Below, piece by piece: positions 53,939-62,080 of a stretch of 64,000 bases of DNA. This DNA comes from Nonomuraea sediminis. Its GTDB lineage: Bacteria; Actinomycetota; Actinomycetes; Streptosporangiales; Streptosporangiaceae. Position numbers and translations under genes: made by a program. Positions within the stretch are counted from its first letter, which is position 1; each line of letters starts with the position of its first letter. The notes below the pieces were generated by a model. That model worked only from the letters and a program-made list of their open reading frames with translations. It was not told the DNA's origin and did not search any database. The DNA lies in the NCBI RefSeq assembly GCF_018531495.1, contig NZ_JAHDTI010000004.1, positions 434,001-498,000 of the forward strand, written 5' to 3'.

Positions 53939-54558
53939 CATGTCCGGGTCTGAATTTCCTCTGAATTGAGTACGGGCGCCGGCCGCACTATTCCCATGAA
54001 CGTCTTGCGCTTGATGGATTCCACCCTGACCTTCGCGCCCGTGAATGGCGCGACCACCATGTCGGTGGCAGTGGTCGCGATACCGACGTGATCGGGTCCC
54101 TTGCGTTTCGGTTTTGTGTCGAAGAAAACCAGGTCGCCCGGCTGAATTTCTTTGCGCCGAATGCGCGGGCCCGCTCGCCATTGCGTGTACGAGGTGGTGC
54201 CGATGTGCAGCCCGGCCCGTGCCCACGCGTATTCGGTCAGCCCCGAGCAGTCGAATCCCACGGTCTTGCGGCCGTGCCCGATGCCGTGGCTGGGCCCGTC
54301 AGGGCCGCCTCCGCCCCACGAATAGGGAGTGCCCAGCATGGTCAGTGCGGCGTTCGCGGCGACGCGGCCGCGAGCCATCGCCGTGGTCAGTGACCAGGTC
54401 CTGGGCGCGCACCAGCGCGTGCCGTAGTGCACGGGATCGGCGCTCGCGGCGGTTGTGACGGGCACCTTGCCGCCGCACTGCGGGGTGTCCACGTCGGGTA
54501 GCGGCGAGCCGTTGAGGTAGGCGGCCAGGACCGCTCCGAGTGGAAGCACATGGATCAT
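53938..54558 (-). CDS. Secreted NlpC/P60 family peptidase
   Basis: This is 206 residues. The C-terminal NlpC/P60 domain has the catalytic cysteine in FDCSGL, the histidine in PDHVGIA and the supporting GTPYSWGG motif. These enzymes cut peptide bonds in peptidoglycan stems, usually between D-Glu and meso-DAP. The N-terminus is short and only mildly hydrophobic (IHVLPLGAVLAAYL), so export is likely but not certain. The ATG at 54558 is my choice; one at 54612 is in frame but adds a polar stretch. Codon use is slightly AT-richer than average. Confidence 0.85.
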   Translation of the reverse strand: MIHVLPLGAVLAAYLNGSPLPDVDTPQCGGKVPVTTAASADPVHYGTRWCAPRTWSLTTAMARGRVAANAALTMLGTPYSWGGGGPDGPSHGIGHGRKTVGFDCSGLTEYAWARAGLHIGTTSYTQWRAGPRIRRKEIQPGDLVFFDTKPKRKGPDHVGIATTATDMVVAPFTGAKVRVESIKRKTFMGIVRPAPVLNSEEIQTRT

Positions 54559-54654
54559 GTCGCCTGCCAGGTCCGTTGTCCGAGATGGTCGCGCAGAAGA
54601 TCCCCGGGACATCGGATGATCATTGCCAATACTCGGACATCGAGTGGCATAACT

Positions 54655-54686
54655 GTGTACGGCGGGCGGAGCCGCCCGCCGTACAC
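54655..54686 (-). terminator. Perfect-stem terminator after the VioD-like monooxygenase gene
   Basis: A 15-base perfect stem (54655-54669 with 54672-54686) has only a two-base centre and starts with GTGTACGG. It lies 12 bases past the stop of the minus-strand gene. No T-run follows, which is typical for GC-rich actinomycete terminators. Confidence 0.8.
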
Positions 54687-54697
54687 CTATTGAGGCG

Positions 54698-55888
54698 TCA
54701 GCGTGAGAACTGCTGCAGCGAGCCGGCGATCCTGTGCCCGGCCCAGCGCTTGATCCTGCGCAGCGCCTCCAGCCGGCCCGCGGCGCGGTCGAGCCGGTAG
54801 TACAGCCGCGGGGGGAGGTGCGGGAGCAGCGGCGAGTGCCGCTGGCCGAGCAGCGCGAACATCTGCGCGGGCTCCAGGCGCAGGTAGCGCGGCAGGCTCT
54901 CGTAGAACCTGGCGCTGTAGCGGGCGGCGCTCTGCACCGGCAGCAGGGCGGCCTTGCGCGTCCTTTCGTAGTCCGCCAGCGCTGGCGCCAGGCCGGTGTG
55001 GCCATCGAGCGCGTGGGCCAGCGCGATGGCGTCCTCGAGCGCGAGCGTCGTGCCGGCGCCGATGGAGTAGTGCGTGGTGTGCGCGGCGTCGCCGAGCAGG
55101 ACGAGGTTGCCGCGGTGCCACGAGCGGTTGGTCACGGTCTGGAAGTGCAGCCACTGGGCGTCGGCCTGCCCGCGCCCGATCAGCCGGTGCCCGTCGAGCA
55201 CATCGGCGAACAGCATCTCCAGCGACGCCAGCCCGTCGGCCTCCCCGGCGCGGTCGAGCCCGAGCCCGCGCCACGTGGCGGGGGAGCACTCGATCACGCA
55301 GGTGCTGCGGTCGTCGCTGAAGCGGTAGCCGTAGCACCAGATCCAGCCGTGCTCGGTCTCGACGAAGGAGAAGGTGAAGGCGTCGAAGACCTTGGTGGTG
55401 CCGAGCCAGATGTAGGTGTTGTGTCCGGTGGCGAGCTCGGTGCCGAAGTCGTCCTCGTGGCGCCTGCGCAGCAGGCTGTTCACGCCGTCGGCGGCCACCA
55501 CCAGGTCGGCGTCGGGGACCTCGCCGGTGATCTCGCGCTCGAACTCCACCCGCACGCCCAGGCCGGCCGCCCGGTCCGCCAGGATGCCGAGCAACCGGCG
55601 GCGGCCGATGCCGGAGCCCTCGTCCCCGCGGTGCCTGGTGGCGCGGTCGCCGATGCGGGCGACCCCGTCGCGCCATCGCACCGAGGCCTCGCCGATGGCG
55701 CGGGCCGACTCGGGGTCGCTCTCGCGGAGCTTGCCGAGCAGCCCGCCCCAGTAGGTCACCCCCCAGCCGTACGTCGACCCCGCCGGGTTCCGCTCGTGGA
55801 CGGTGATGTCGTGAGAGGGGTCCCGCAGCTTCATCAGGATCGAGAAATACAGGCCGGCGGGCCCGCCGCCGACGCAGGTGACCTTCAC
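54698..55888 (-). CDS. FAD-dependent aromatic monooxygenase (VioD/anthraniloyl-CoA monooxygenase-like)
   Basis: This is 396 residues. The FAD Rossmann motif VTCVGGGPAGLYFSILMK with the following STYGWGVTYWG is characteristic of VioD, salicylyl-CoA 5-hydroxylase and anthraniloyl-CoA monooxygenase. LLGDAAHTTHYSIGAGTTL is the second FAD motif. It hydroxylates an aromatic ring with NAD(P)H and oxygen. The GTG at 55888 follows GGGAG. It is divergent to the epoxide hydrolase gene and stands alone, with a strong terminator. The substrate is not evident. Confidence 0.85.
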   Translation of the reverse strand: MKVTCVGGGPAGLYFSILMKLRDPSHDITVHERNPAGSTYGWGVTYWGGLLGKLRESDPESARAIGEASVRWRDGVARIGDRATRHRGDEGSGIGRRRLLGILADRAAGLGVRVEFEREITGEVPDADLVVAADGVNSLLRRRHEDDFGTELATGHNTYIWLGTTKVFDAFTFSFVETEHGWIWCYGYRFSDDRSTCVIECSPATWRGLGLDRAGEADGLASLEMLFADVLDGHRLIGRGQADAQWLHFQTVTNRSWHRGNLVLLGDAAHTTHYSIGAGTTLALEDAIALAHALDGHTGLAPALADYERTRKAALLPVQSAARYSARFYESLPRYLRLEPAQMFALLGQRHSPLLPHLPPRLYYRLDRAAGRLEALRRIKRWAGHRIAGSLQQFSR

Positions 55889-56061
55889 GTGAGCTCCCGG
55901 GACGTCCGTACGCGCTATCGCACAGAGTAGCCATCCGTGTACGTTCCGGTGTCGCGTGCCGCGCCGCCCGACGCCGGGTCGGCGCGCTATCCACAAAACG
56001 CAACGGCTCCGGCATCAACCGGATATCCCGCCCCGCGGTCCCCACGGCAGGGTGATGGTCC

Positions 56062-57174
56062 ATGAGCGCAGGCATCCAGCCCTTCCATATCGACATCCCG
56101 CGGTCCGACCTGGACGACCTGACGGAGCGGCTCGGCCGTACCAGATGGCCCGACGAGATCCCCGGCGTGGAGTGGCGTCAGGGCATCCCGCTCTCCCGGG
56201 TCAGGGAGCTGGCCGAGTACTGGCGCGCCGAGTACGACTGGCGCGCCGCCGAGAGCAGGCTCAACCGGCTCCCGCACTTCACCACCGAGATCGACGGCCA
56301 GCGCATCCACTTCCTGCACGTGCGCTCCGACCGGGACGACGCGCTCCCGCTGCTGATCACGCACGGCTACCCCAGCTCGTTCGTCGAGTTCGAGCGGCTC
56401 ATCCCCGACCTGCTCGGACGCGGCTTCCACCTGGTGGTCCCGTCGCTCCCCGGCTTCGGCTTCTCCAGTCCCGTCCGCGAGCCCGGCTGGGCGATGAGCC
56501 GCACCGCGCGCGCCTGGGCGCAGCTGATGGCGACCCTCGGCTACGAGCGGTACGGCGTGCACGGCGGAGACGTGGGCGCCGGCATCTCCGGCGCAGTGGG
56601 CGGGCTCGACGGCGAGCACGTGGCAGGCATCCACGTCGTCACCGACCCCTACACCGCGGCGGCCACCGCGACGTTCCTGCCGTGGATCGCAGGCAAGCTG
56701 AACGCGGAGGACGCCGTCGACAGGCTGGCCCTGCAGCGGATGGAGGACTTCCGCCACAACGACTCCGGTTACCTGGCCATCCAGAACACCCGCCCGCAGA
56801 CCATGGGATACGGCCTGACCGACTCGCCCGTCATGCAGCTGGCCTGGATCGCCGAGAGTTTCGACAGCTGGACCGACCTGCCGATCGACCGCGAGCAGCT
56901 GATCACCAACATCAGCCTGTACTGGTTCACCGGCACGGGCGTGTCCGCGGCCCGGTTCCTGTACGAGCAGGCCCACTCGCAGGACTGGGGCGCGCCGCCC
57001 ACCGTTCCCCAGGGCTACTCGGTGTTCGGCGCGGACCCCACCGCGCGGCGCCTGATCGACCCGGCCGAGGGGGTGCGGTGGGTGGAGCACGAGCGGGGCA
57101 GGCACTTCCCCGCGATGGAGGCGCCGGCGCAACTGGCCGAGGACCTGTCCGGCTTCTTCGACGGGCTCCGGTGA
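56062..57174 (+). CDS. Epoxide hydrolase
   Basis: This is a 370-residue alpha/beta hydrolase of the microsomal-type epoxide hydrolase family. The N-terminal EHN domain (IPRSDLDDLTERLGRTRWPD) is complete. The oxyanion motif is HGYPSS, the nucleophile aspartate lies in HGGDVGAGI and the late histidine in GRHFPAMEAP. It opens epoxides to diols. It is divergent to the aromatic monooxygenase, so the pair might handle oxygenation products, but they do not share an operon. The start follows AGGGTGA. Confidence 0.9.
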   Translation: MSAGIQPFHIDIPRSDLDDLTERLGRTRWPDEIPGVEWRQGIPLSRVRELAEYWRAEYDWRAAESRLNRLPHFTTEIDGQRIHFLHVRSDRDDALPLLITHGYPSSFVEFERLIPDLLGRGFHLVVPSLPGFGFSSPVREPGWAMSRTARAWAQLMATLGYERYGVHGGDVGAGISGAVGGLDGEHVAGIHVVTDPYTAAATATFLPWIAGKLNAEDAVDRLALQRMEDFRHNDSGYLAIQNTRPQTMGYGLTDSPVMQLAWIAESFDSWTDLPIDREQLITNISLYWFTGTGVSAARFLYEQAHSQDWGAPPTVPQGYSVFGADPTARRLIDPAEGVRWVEHERGRHFPAMEAPAQLAEDLSGFFDGLR

Positions 57175-57261
57175 CCAAGACGGTGCGCCGGCGTGGCCTG
57201 AACCGGGGCCACTCCGGCGCACCGGCGCCGCGCGTGTTCCTCGATCACAGAAAGGGCTGAC

Positions 57262-57777
57262 GTGCCCAGACTCTCGTTCGTCGCGATCCTTCTGCTCGCC
57301 CTGTCCTTCCTCACCGGGTGCAGCAAGGACGACCCCGCCAACGCCCAGCCGGGCAACTGCCTGGAGGCGCTGGGGCAGGATCCCAAGACGACGGGCTTCC
57401 ACATCGTCGACTGCGGCGCCCCGAACGCCGCCTACAAGGTGGCCCTGCGGCTCGGCCGCTTCGATTCGTGCCAGACCAACACCTACGGCTACGCCACCAG
57501 CGGCGGCTCCCGGCGCAGCGGGTGGCACCTGTGCCTCACGCTGAACGCCAAGGTGGGCGACTGCTTCCACCAGGAGGTCGGGTTCCCCACCGGCAAGGCC
57601 GTCAAGGTGCCCTGCGGGGCGGGGGCGACCTACCGCGTGGTCAAGAGCGTGCCGGGGACGGCCGACAAGGCGCTGTGCGGCGAGGACGCCGTCGACCCGG
57701 TCCGCAACGACCTGGCCAGGCCGATCGCGCTCGTCTACCCGCAGCCTCCGCTCACGATCTGCACCGATCGCGCCTGA
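57262..57777 (+). CDS. LppU-like lipoprotein with two related halves
   Basis: This is 171 residues. The lipobox is FLTGCSKD, and AAAGGG precedes the GTG start. The mature part has two copies of one motif, GNCLEALG...VDCGAPNAAYKV and GDCFHQEVG...VPCGAGATYRV, each with paired cysteines, so two disulfide-linked repeats are likely. This matches the LppU/SCO3897 type of actinobacterial lipoprotein, whose function is unknown. It lies 87 bases after the epoxide hydrolase on the same strand and could be cotranscribed. Confidence 0.82.
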   Translation: MPRLSFVAILLLALSFLTGCSKDDPANAQPGNCLEALGQDPKTTGFHIVDCGAPNAAYKVALRLGRFDSCQTNTYGYATSGGSRRSGWHLCLTLNAKVGDCFHQEVGFPTGKAVKVPCGAGATYRVVKSVPGTADKALCGEDAVDPVRNDLARPIALVYPQPPLTICTDRA

Positions 57778-57803
57778 CCTGCTCCGTCCCCGGGCGCGGC
57801 AGG

Positions 57804-58415
57804 TCATCGCCGGCCCGACAGCGTGCTCGAGGGCGGCCTGCCGTACGTCCGCCTGTACAGCGACGAGAAGCGGCCCAGGTGGGAGAAGCCCCAGCGCATG
57901 GCCACCTCGGTGACGGTGGTCCGCGCGCCGGTCTCGGCGATGCGGACCAGGTCGGCGTGGGCGCGCGCCAGCCGTACCTCGCGCAGGTAGGCCATCGGCG
58001 TGGTCCGCAGGTGCTTGCGGAAGTCGTGCTGCAGCGTGCGGACGCTGACCCTGGCCGCGGCGGCGATGTCGCGCAGCGAGACGTACTCGCCGGCGTGCTC
58101 CTCGCAGTACAGGCGCGCCCGCCGCAGTGCCGCGGGGATGCCGGGCTCGCCGAGCAGTGTGTACTCCAGGAACTGCTCGAAGTGCCGCGCGGCGGCGATC
58201 GGCGAGGCCGCGGACGGCTGCCGCTCACCCGGGCTCGCCCGCGACAGCACGGCGAGCGCCCGCTCGACCAGCGTCGAAGGGACGTGGATGATCAACGCGT
58301 CGTGGTCGGCGCTCCACCACAGGCCGAACCGCTGTCCCCCGTGACCCGGGTGCCGGTAGGAGATCTGCGACCCGTGGTGCCGCATCTCCTCGATGTCGCC
58401 CGTGAAAACGCTCAT
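57804..58415 (-). CDS. AraC family transcriptional regulator, short sensor domain
   Basis: This is 203 residues from the ATG at 58415, preceded by GGGGGAG. The C-terminal DNA-binding part is complete with two helix-turn-helix units (LRDIAAAARVSVRTLQHDF and VTEVAMRWGFSHLGRFSSLYRR). The N-terminal sensor part is only about 100 residues, whereas AraC_binding_2-type relatives have about 200, so this domain looks shortened. It is divergent to the NIPSNAP gene across 130 bases holding three GCTGACA half-sites, and probably controls it. Confidence 0.85.
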   Translation of the reverse strand: MSVFTGDIEEMRHHGSQISYRHPGHGGQRFGLWWSADHDALIIHVPSTLVERALAVLSRASPGERQPSAASPIAAARHFEQFLEYTLLGEPGIPAALRRARLYCEEHAGEYVSLRDIAAAARVSVRTLQHDFRKHLRTTPMAYLREVRLARAHADLVRIAETGARTTVTEVAMRWGFSHLGRFSSLYRRTYGRPPSSTLSGRR

Positions 58416-58474
58416 GGCATCGCTCCCCCAGCTGAGCTGTCGGGTCCGATCGTTGGCGACAATCCCCCCGAACC

Positions 58475-58537
58475 GCTGACATTTCCCCAAAAGCCGAAGC
58501 GTCGCTGACATGCGGTGTCAGCGTCTGGCGGTAGCGT
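58475..58537 (+). promoter_or_regulatory. Repeated GCTGACA half-sites and -10 box before the NIPSNAP gene
   Basis: GCTGACA occurs at 58475-58481 and again at 58504-58510, and its complement TGTCAGC at 58516-58522, so the last two form a palindrome with a five-base centre. TAGCGT (58532-58537) ends eight bases before the ATG, suggesting a leaderless mRNA. Sites just above the -35 position fit an AraC-type activator, here the divergent gene product. Confidence 0.55.
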
Positions 58538-58545
58538 CCGGCGTC

Positions 58546-58872
58546 ATGTTTCTGGAGATCCGCACATACCGCTTGAAGCCCGGCACGCGGGACGAGTTCG
58601 TCAGGGTGATGCGCGAGGAGGCCGTGCCCCTGCTCGCCGAGTTCGGCCTGCGGGTGGTCGACTGCGGGCCCTCGCTGGTGGACGAGGACGGGCACGAGGA
58701 GGCCTACCTGATCCGCTCCTTCGCCACGCTGGAGGAGCGCGACGCGCAGGAGGAGGCCTTCTACTCCAGCCGCGAGTGGCACGAGGGCCCGCGCGAGGGG
58801 ATCGTCTCGCGCATCGAGACCTACCACACCATCGTGCTCGACCCCGCTGTGCTAACTTGGCCATGTGACTAA
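58546..58872 (+). CDS. NIPSNAP family small protein
   Basis: This is 108 residues forming one ferredoxin-like alpha+beta domain (FLEIRTYRLKPGTRDEFV start; EEAFYSSREWHEGP later), typical of NIPSNAP and related dimeric barrel proteins. The role is unknown; some relatives act in small-molecule oxidation pathways. It begins a run of four genes in the same direction, and its end overlaps the TetR gene by eight bases. Confidence 0.88.
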   Translation: MFLEIRTYRLKPGTRDEFVRVMREEAVPLLAEFGLRVVDCGPSLVDEDGHEEAYLIRSFATLEERDAQEEAFYSSREWHEGPREGIVSRIETYHTIVLDPAVLTWPCD

Positions 58873-58892
58873 CTTAGTCGATCGACCAAGTT
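58853..58892 (+). promoter_or_regulatory. Promoter and palindromic operator at the tetR start
   Basis: TAACTT (58853-58858) is a good -10 hexamer ending six bases before the GTG of the tetR gene. A 22-base near-perfect palindrome, AACTTAG-TCGATCGA-CCAAGTT (58871-58892), begins just after the start codon, inside the gene. Binding there would block a leaderless transcript, so autoregulation by the TetR protein is likely. A further half-site CTAACTTGG lies at the -10 box itself. Confidence 0.65.
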
Positions 58893-59455
58893 CGCCGCGC
58901 GGTGATCGGCGGCGCGAGCAACTCGTCGAGGCGGGCGTGGCCGTGCTGTGCGAGAGCGGGTGGCCGGCCGTGACCACGCGCGCGGTGGCCGAGCGCGCCG
59001 CGACCAACCCGGGCCTGATCCACTACCACTTCGGTGGCCTGCCGGGATTGCACGCGGCGGTCGCCGCGCGGGCGGGGGAGCTGGTGATCGGGCCGGTGGC
59101 CGCCGCGTTCGTGGACGCGCTGGGCAGGCGGCAGGCCGTGGCCACGATGCGCGAACTGCTGCCGCACACCCTGGACGACGAGCGCGCGATGCGCCTGGCC
59201 GTCGAGCTCATCGCCGGCGCCACCCGCGACCCTGCGCTCGGCGAGGTGCTCAGGGGCCAGCTCAGGCAGGTCCGCACCGAGATCGGCGAGCAGCTGGGCC
59301 GGCTGCACCCCGCCTGGCCGCCCGCCCGGGCAGGCGGGGTGGCGACGCTGGTCACCGCCCTGATCGACGGCCTGGTGCTGCACTACATGGTCGACCCCGA
59401 GCTGCCGCTCGACGACGCCTTCGCCGTACTGGGCGATCTGCTGGAGGAGTCGTGA
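58865..59455 (+). CDS. TetR family transcriptional regulator
   Basis: This is 196 residues. The N-terminal helix-turn-helix (VTTRAVAERAATNPGLIHYHF) is clear and the C-terminal ligand domain is alpha-helical. The GTG start at 58865 lies in the end of the NIPSNAP gene and has no Shine-Dalgarno sequence but a fitting -10 box, so it is probably leaderless. Its stop overlaps the start of the monooxygenase gene (GTGA). It likely represses itself and the monooxygenase and F420-type genes after it. Confidence 0.9.
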   Translation: MTNLVDRPSSPRGDRRREQLVEAGVAVLCESGWPAVTTRAVAERAATNPGLIHYHFGGLPGLHAAVAARAGELVIGPVAAAFVDALGRRQAVATMRELLPHTLDDERAMRLAVELIAGATRDPALGEVLRGQLRQVRTEIGEQLGRLHPAWPPARAGGVATLVTALIDGLVLHYMVDPELPLDDAFAVLGDLLEES

Positions 59456-60615
59456 GGATCCTCATCAGCGGCGGCGGCGTCGCGGGCCTGACGCTGGCCT
59501 ACTGGCTACGGCGGCGCGGCATGGAACCGGTCGTGGTCGAGCGCTCTCCGCACGGCCGGCTGGGCGGCTACGGCATCGACTTCTTCGGCAGCGGCTACGA
59601 CGTCGCCACCCGGATGGGCATCATCGACCGTCTCGAGGCCCGGCCGCTGCCCGTGGACTCGGTCGACTTCCTGGACGCCGCGGGCCGGCCCACCGCCCGC
59701 CTGACGCCCGCGCTGCTGGACCGGATCATGCGCGGCCCGCACATCGCGCTCATGCACACCACGCTGGAGGAGGCGCTGCTCGACGCCGTCCGCGACGACG
59801 TCGAGATCCGCTTCGGCCGGTCCCTCTCCGAGGTACGGCAGAGCGAATCCGCCGTGGACGTCACCTTCGACGACGGCGGCCGTGAGAGCTTCGACCTGCT
59901 GGTGGGCGCCGACGGCATCCACTCCAGGACCAGGGAGCTGGTCTTCGGCGCCGAGGCCGCCTACGCCCGCTACCTGGGCGTCCACCTGGCCTCCTACCCG
60001 ATCAAGGACCGCTACGGCTGGGGCAGGGTCAGGGCCCACTACACCGAGCCGGGACGGCAGGCCGTGGTCTATCCGAGCGGGGAGCCGGGGCAACTGGTCG
60101 CCCTGCTGCTGTTCACGACGCAGGACACCAGGCCTGCGCCACGGGAACGCCGGTTCGAGGTGCTGCGCGACCGCTTCGCCGGCATGGGCTGGATCACGCC
60201 CTCCCTGCTGGAGGAGGCGCCCGAGTCCTTCTTCATGGACGTGATGGCGCAGATCGTCATGCCCGCCTGGCACCGGGGCCGGGTCGCGCTGGCCGGTGAC
60301 GCGTGCGGCTGCATGACGATGGTGTCCGCGCAGGGTGTGTCGATGGCGATGGCCGGCGCCTACGTGCTGGCCGAGGAGCTGTCGCGCGAGGGCGGCCACG
60401 AGCGCGCCTTCCGCGGCTACCAGGCGCGGATGCTGCCCGAGGTGGCCAGGCGGCAGCGCAACGCCCTGGTCTTCGCCCGCTCGCTGGTGCCCGAGACCCC
60501 GGCGGGCGTCCGCACGCAGCGGCTGCTCAGCAAGGTCATCATGCGCAACGCGTTCGCGGCGGTGCTCCGTCGCCAGTTCGGCGTCGACAGCGTCCTGCCC
60601 CGCGGAGAGGAGTAG
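59452..60615 (+). CDS. FAD-dependent monooxygenase (UbiH/PHBH-like)
   Basis: This is a 387-residue class A flavoprotein hydroxylase. It begins RILISGGGVAGLTLAYWLRR for FAD; LLVGADGIHSRTR is the DG motif, and VALAGDACGCM is the GD motif. The usual A-H-x-x-x-P following GD is altered, with cysteines instead. It adds one oxygen atom to a ring or polyketide-like substrate. The GTG start, with GGAGGAG just upstream, overlaps the tetR stop. Such tetR-monooxygenase pairs often protect against or break down an aromatic compound. Confidence 0.87.
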   Translation: MRILISGGGVAGLTLAYWLRRRGMEPVVVERSPHGRLGGYGIDFFGSGYDVATRMGIIDRLEARPLPVDSVDFLDAAGRPTARLTPALLDRIMRGPHIALMHTTLEEALLDAVRDDVEIRFGRSLSEVRQSESAVDVTFDDGGRESFDLLVGADGIHSRTRELVFGAEAAYARYLGVHLASYPIKDRYGWGRVRAHYTEPGRQAVVYPSGEPGQLVALLLFTTQDTRPAPRERRFEVLRDRFAGMGWITPSLLEEAPESFFMDVMAQIVMPAWHRGRVALAGDACGCMTMVSAQGVSMAMAGAYVLAEELSREGGHERAFRGYQARMLPEVARRQRNALVFARSLVPETPAGVRTQRLLSKVIMRNAFAAVLRRQFGVDSVLPRGEE

Positions 60616-60617
60616 CG

Positions 60618-61091
60618 ATGGAGATCGTCAAGAGGCCGGATCCGCCGGCCGGGCTGCGCCGGGTGCTCTGGCGGCTGCCCATCCGGCTCTTCCGGCTGGG
60701 GCTCGGGCCGCTGCTCAGTCGGCGCCTCATGCTGTTGAACCACGTCGGCCGCGTGTCAGGGCGCCCCCGCCAGGTCGTCGTCGAGGTCGTCGAGCACGGC
60801 CCTGACGGATACGTGGCGCCCTCCGGGTTCGGGCCTGGCTCCGACTGGTACAAGAACATCACGAAGACCCCGGACGTCGTCATCCAGGTCGGCGGCCGGG
60901 TGATGCGGGCGACAGCCGTACCGCTGTCTCCCGAGGAGGGTGCCGGCATCATGGCCCGCTATGCGCCGCGGCACCCGGCGCTGGCCCGCCGGCTGTGCGC
61001 CTTCATGGGCTTCGCGGTGGACGGCAGTACGGCCGACTACCGGGAGGTCGGGCGGCACATCCCGTTCGTCAGGTTCGTCCCGACGGGATGA
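60618..61091 (+). CDS. F420-dependent (deazaflavin) nitroreductase-like protein
   Basis: This is 157 residues of the split-barrel DDN family. HVGRVSGRPRQVVVEVVEH and GSDWYKNITKTPDVVIQVGG are typical motifs for binding F420. It uses reduced F420 for hydride transfer to quinones or other acceptors, often at the membrane. It lies two bases after the monooxygenase stop, so it is part of the same TetR-controlled unit. The final 23 bases overlap the convergent hypothetical gene. Confidence 0.9.
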   Translation: MEIVKRPDPPAGLRRVLWRLPIRLFRLGLGPLLSRRLMLLNHVGRVSGRPRQVVVEVVEHGPDGYVAPSGFGPGSDWYKNITKTPDVVIQVGGRVMRATAVPLSPEEGAGIMARYAPRHPALARRLCAFMGFAVDGSTADYREVGRHIPFVRFVPTG

Positions 61092-61524
61092 GGCCCGCGG
61101 CCCCCGCAGAGATGCCGCCGAGCAGGGCCGCCACGGTGGCGTCGGCGGCGATGGCGGCGCCGGTCACGGGATCGGAGGCCGCCAGGAAGGCCAGGTGGCG
61201 GATGGCGTGCGCGGCCACGTGCGCCGGGGCCAGCTCGGCGGGCCGCGGATCGTCGGGCGCGGCGCCGAAGGCCACCTCCAGCTCGTCCAGCTCGTCGGCG
61301 GGCGCGTCAGGATCGGGGTCGGGGTAGGCGGCGTACGTCAGCACGATCCCCTGCCCGGGCTCGTGCCGCCAGCTCGTGGAGTGCAGCAGCAGCGGCTCGC
61401 CCGCCAGGCTCCGCGCCAGCTCGCTCGGGTCCCCCTCCCGATCGAGCGGCGCGACCTGGCGGCGGTAGCTCCAGCCCTGGGGGTCGGCCCGCAGCAGGAT
61501 CAGCTCGACGACCACTTCCCGCAC
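61069..61524 (-). CDS. Hypothetical protein
   Basis: This is 151 residues starting at GTG after GAGGG. The N-terminal half (VVVELILLRADPQGWSYRRQ) looks like beta strands, and the C-terminal half is Ala-rich and helical (LGGISAGAAGLIP), with one marginal membrane helix. I do not recognise a family. Its tail overlaps the F420 gene, as is common for convergent pairs in this window. It sits next to the AhpD-like gene and might share its transcript, with 49 bases between them. Confidence 0.65.
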   Translation of the reverse strand: MREVVVELILLRADPQGWSYRRQVAPLDREGDPSELARSLAGEPLLLHSTSWRHEPGQGIVLTYAAYPDPDPDAPADELDELEVAFGAAPDDPRPAELAPAHVAAHAIRHLAFLAASDPVTGAAIAADATVAALLGGISAGAAGLIPSGRT

Positions 61525-61573
61525 GGCCCACCCTCAACCCGGTAGTTGCGACTCAATTGCAACTACCCTAGCT

Positions 61574-61975
61574 TCACGACAGGTTGCTGACGGGCGGAAG
61601 CCCGCGGTCGGCGAAGACCTTCTTGGCGACCAGCGTGGCGTTGATCGAGCGGGGCATGCCCGCGTAGACCGCCGTGTGCAGCAACGCCTCGGCGATCTCC
61701 GTGGCGCTCAGCCCGACGTTCAACGCGGCGTTGATGTGCACGTCCAGCTCGATCTCACAGCCGCCGAGCGCCGCCAGCACGCCAAGCGTGACCAACTGCC
61801 TGTCGCGGGGCGACAGCTGGCTACGGGCGTACATGTCGCCGAAGGCCCAGGCGACCACCTGGTGGCCGAGCTCGGGGGAGATATCGGCGAGCGAATCGAC
61901 GACCCGCTGCCCCGCCTCGCCGTCCACGCTGCTCAGTACCTTCAGCCCGGCCTCATAGCGCTCTTCACGGTTCAT
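61574..61975 (-). CDS. Carboxymuconolactone decarboxylase/AhpD-like family protein
   Basis: This is 133 residues with the CMD fold motifs ELDVHINAALNVGLSATEIAEALLH. Only one cysteine (GCEIEL) is near the active site, so a CxxC AhpD redox role is unlikely and a decarboxylase or other small-molecule role is more plausible. AAGGAG lies eight bases before the ATG. It is divergent to the LysR gene across 105 bases, which suggests control by that regulator. Confidence 0.88.
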   Translation of the reverse strand: MNREERYEAGLKVLSSVDGEAGQRVVDSLADISPELGHQVVAWAFGDMYARSQLSPRDRQLVTLGVLAALGGCEIELDVHINAALNVGLSATEIAEALLHTAVYAGMPRSINATLVAKKVFADRGLPPVSNLS

Positions 61976-62040
61976 GACATGTTCTCCTTCAGTGGTTGAT
62001 GTCTCGATCGTCGCGCGATTCGCGGTCCTGCCTGCCCGTC

Positions 62041-62069
62041 AGGCATGCTTTGGCATGTCACCCATGCCT
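62041..62069. promoter_or_regulatory. Cluster of GGCATG half-sites before the lysR gene
   Basis: AGGCATG (62041-62047), GGCATG (62052-62057) and CATGCCT (62063-62069) give two overlapping inverted repeats, one with a five-base centre. They lie between the AhpD-like and lysR genes, close to the lysR start, where LysR regulators usually bind for autoregulation and divergent control. Confidence 0.5.
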
Positions 62070-62080
62070 GGGAGGTATGC

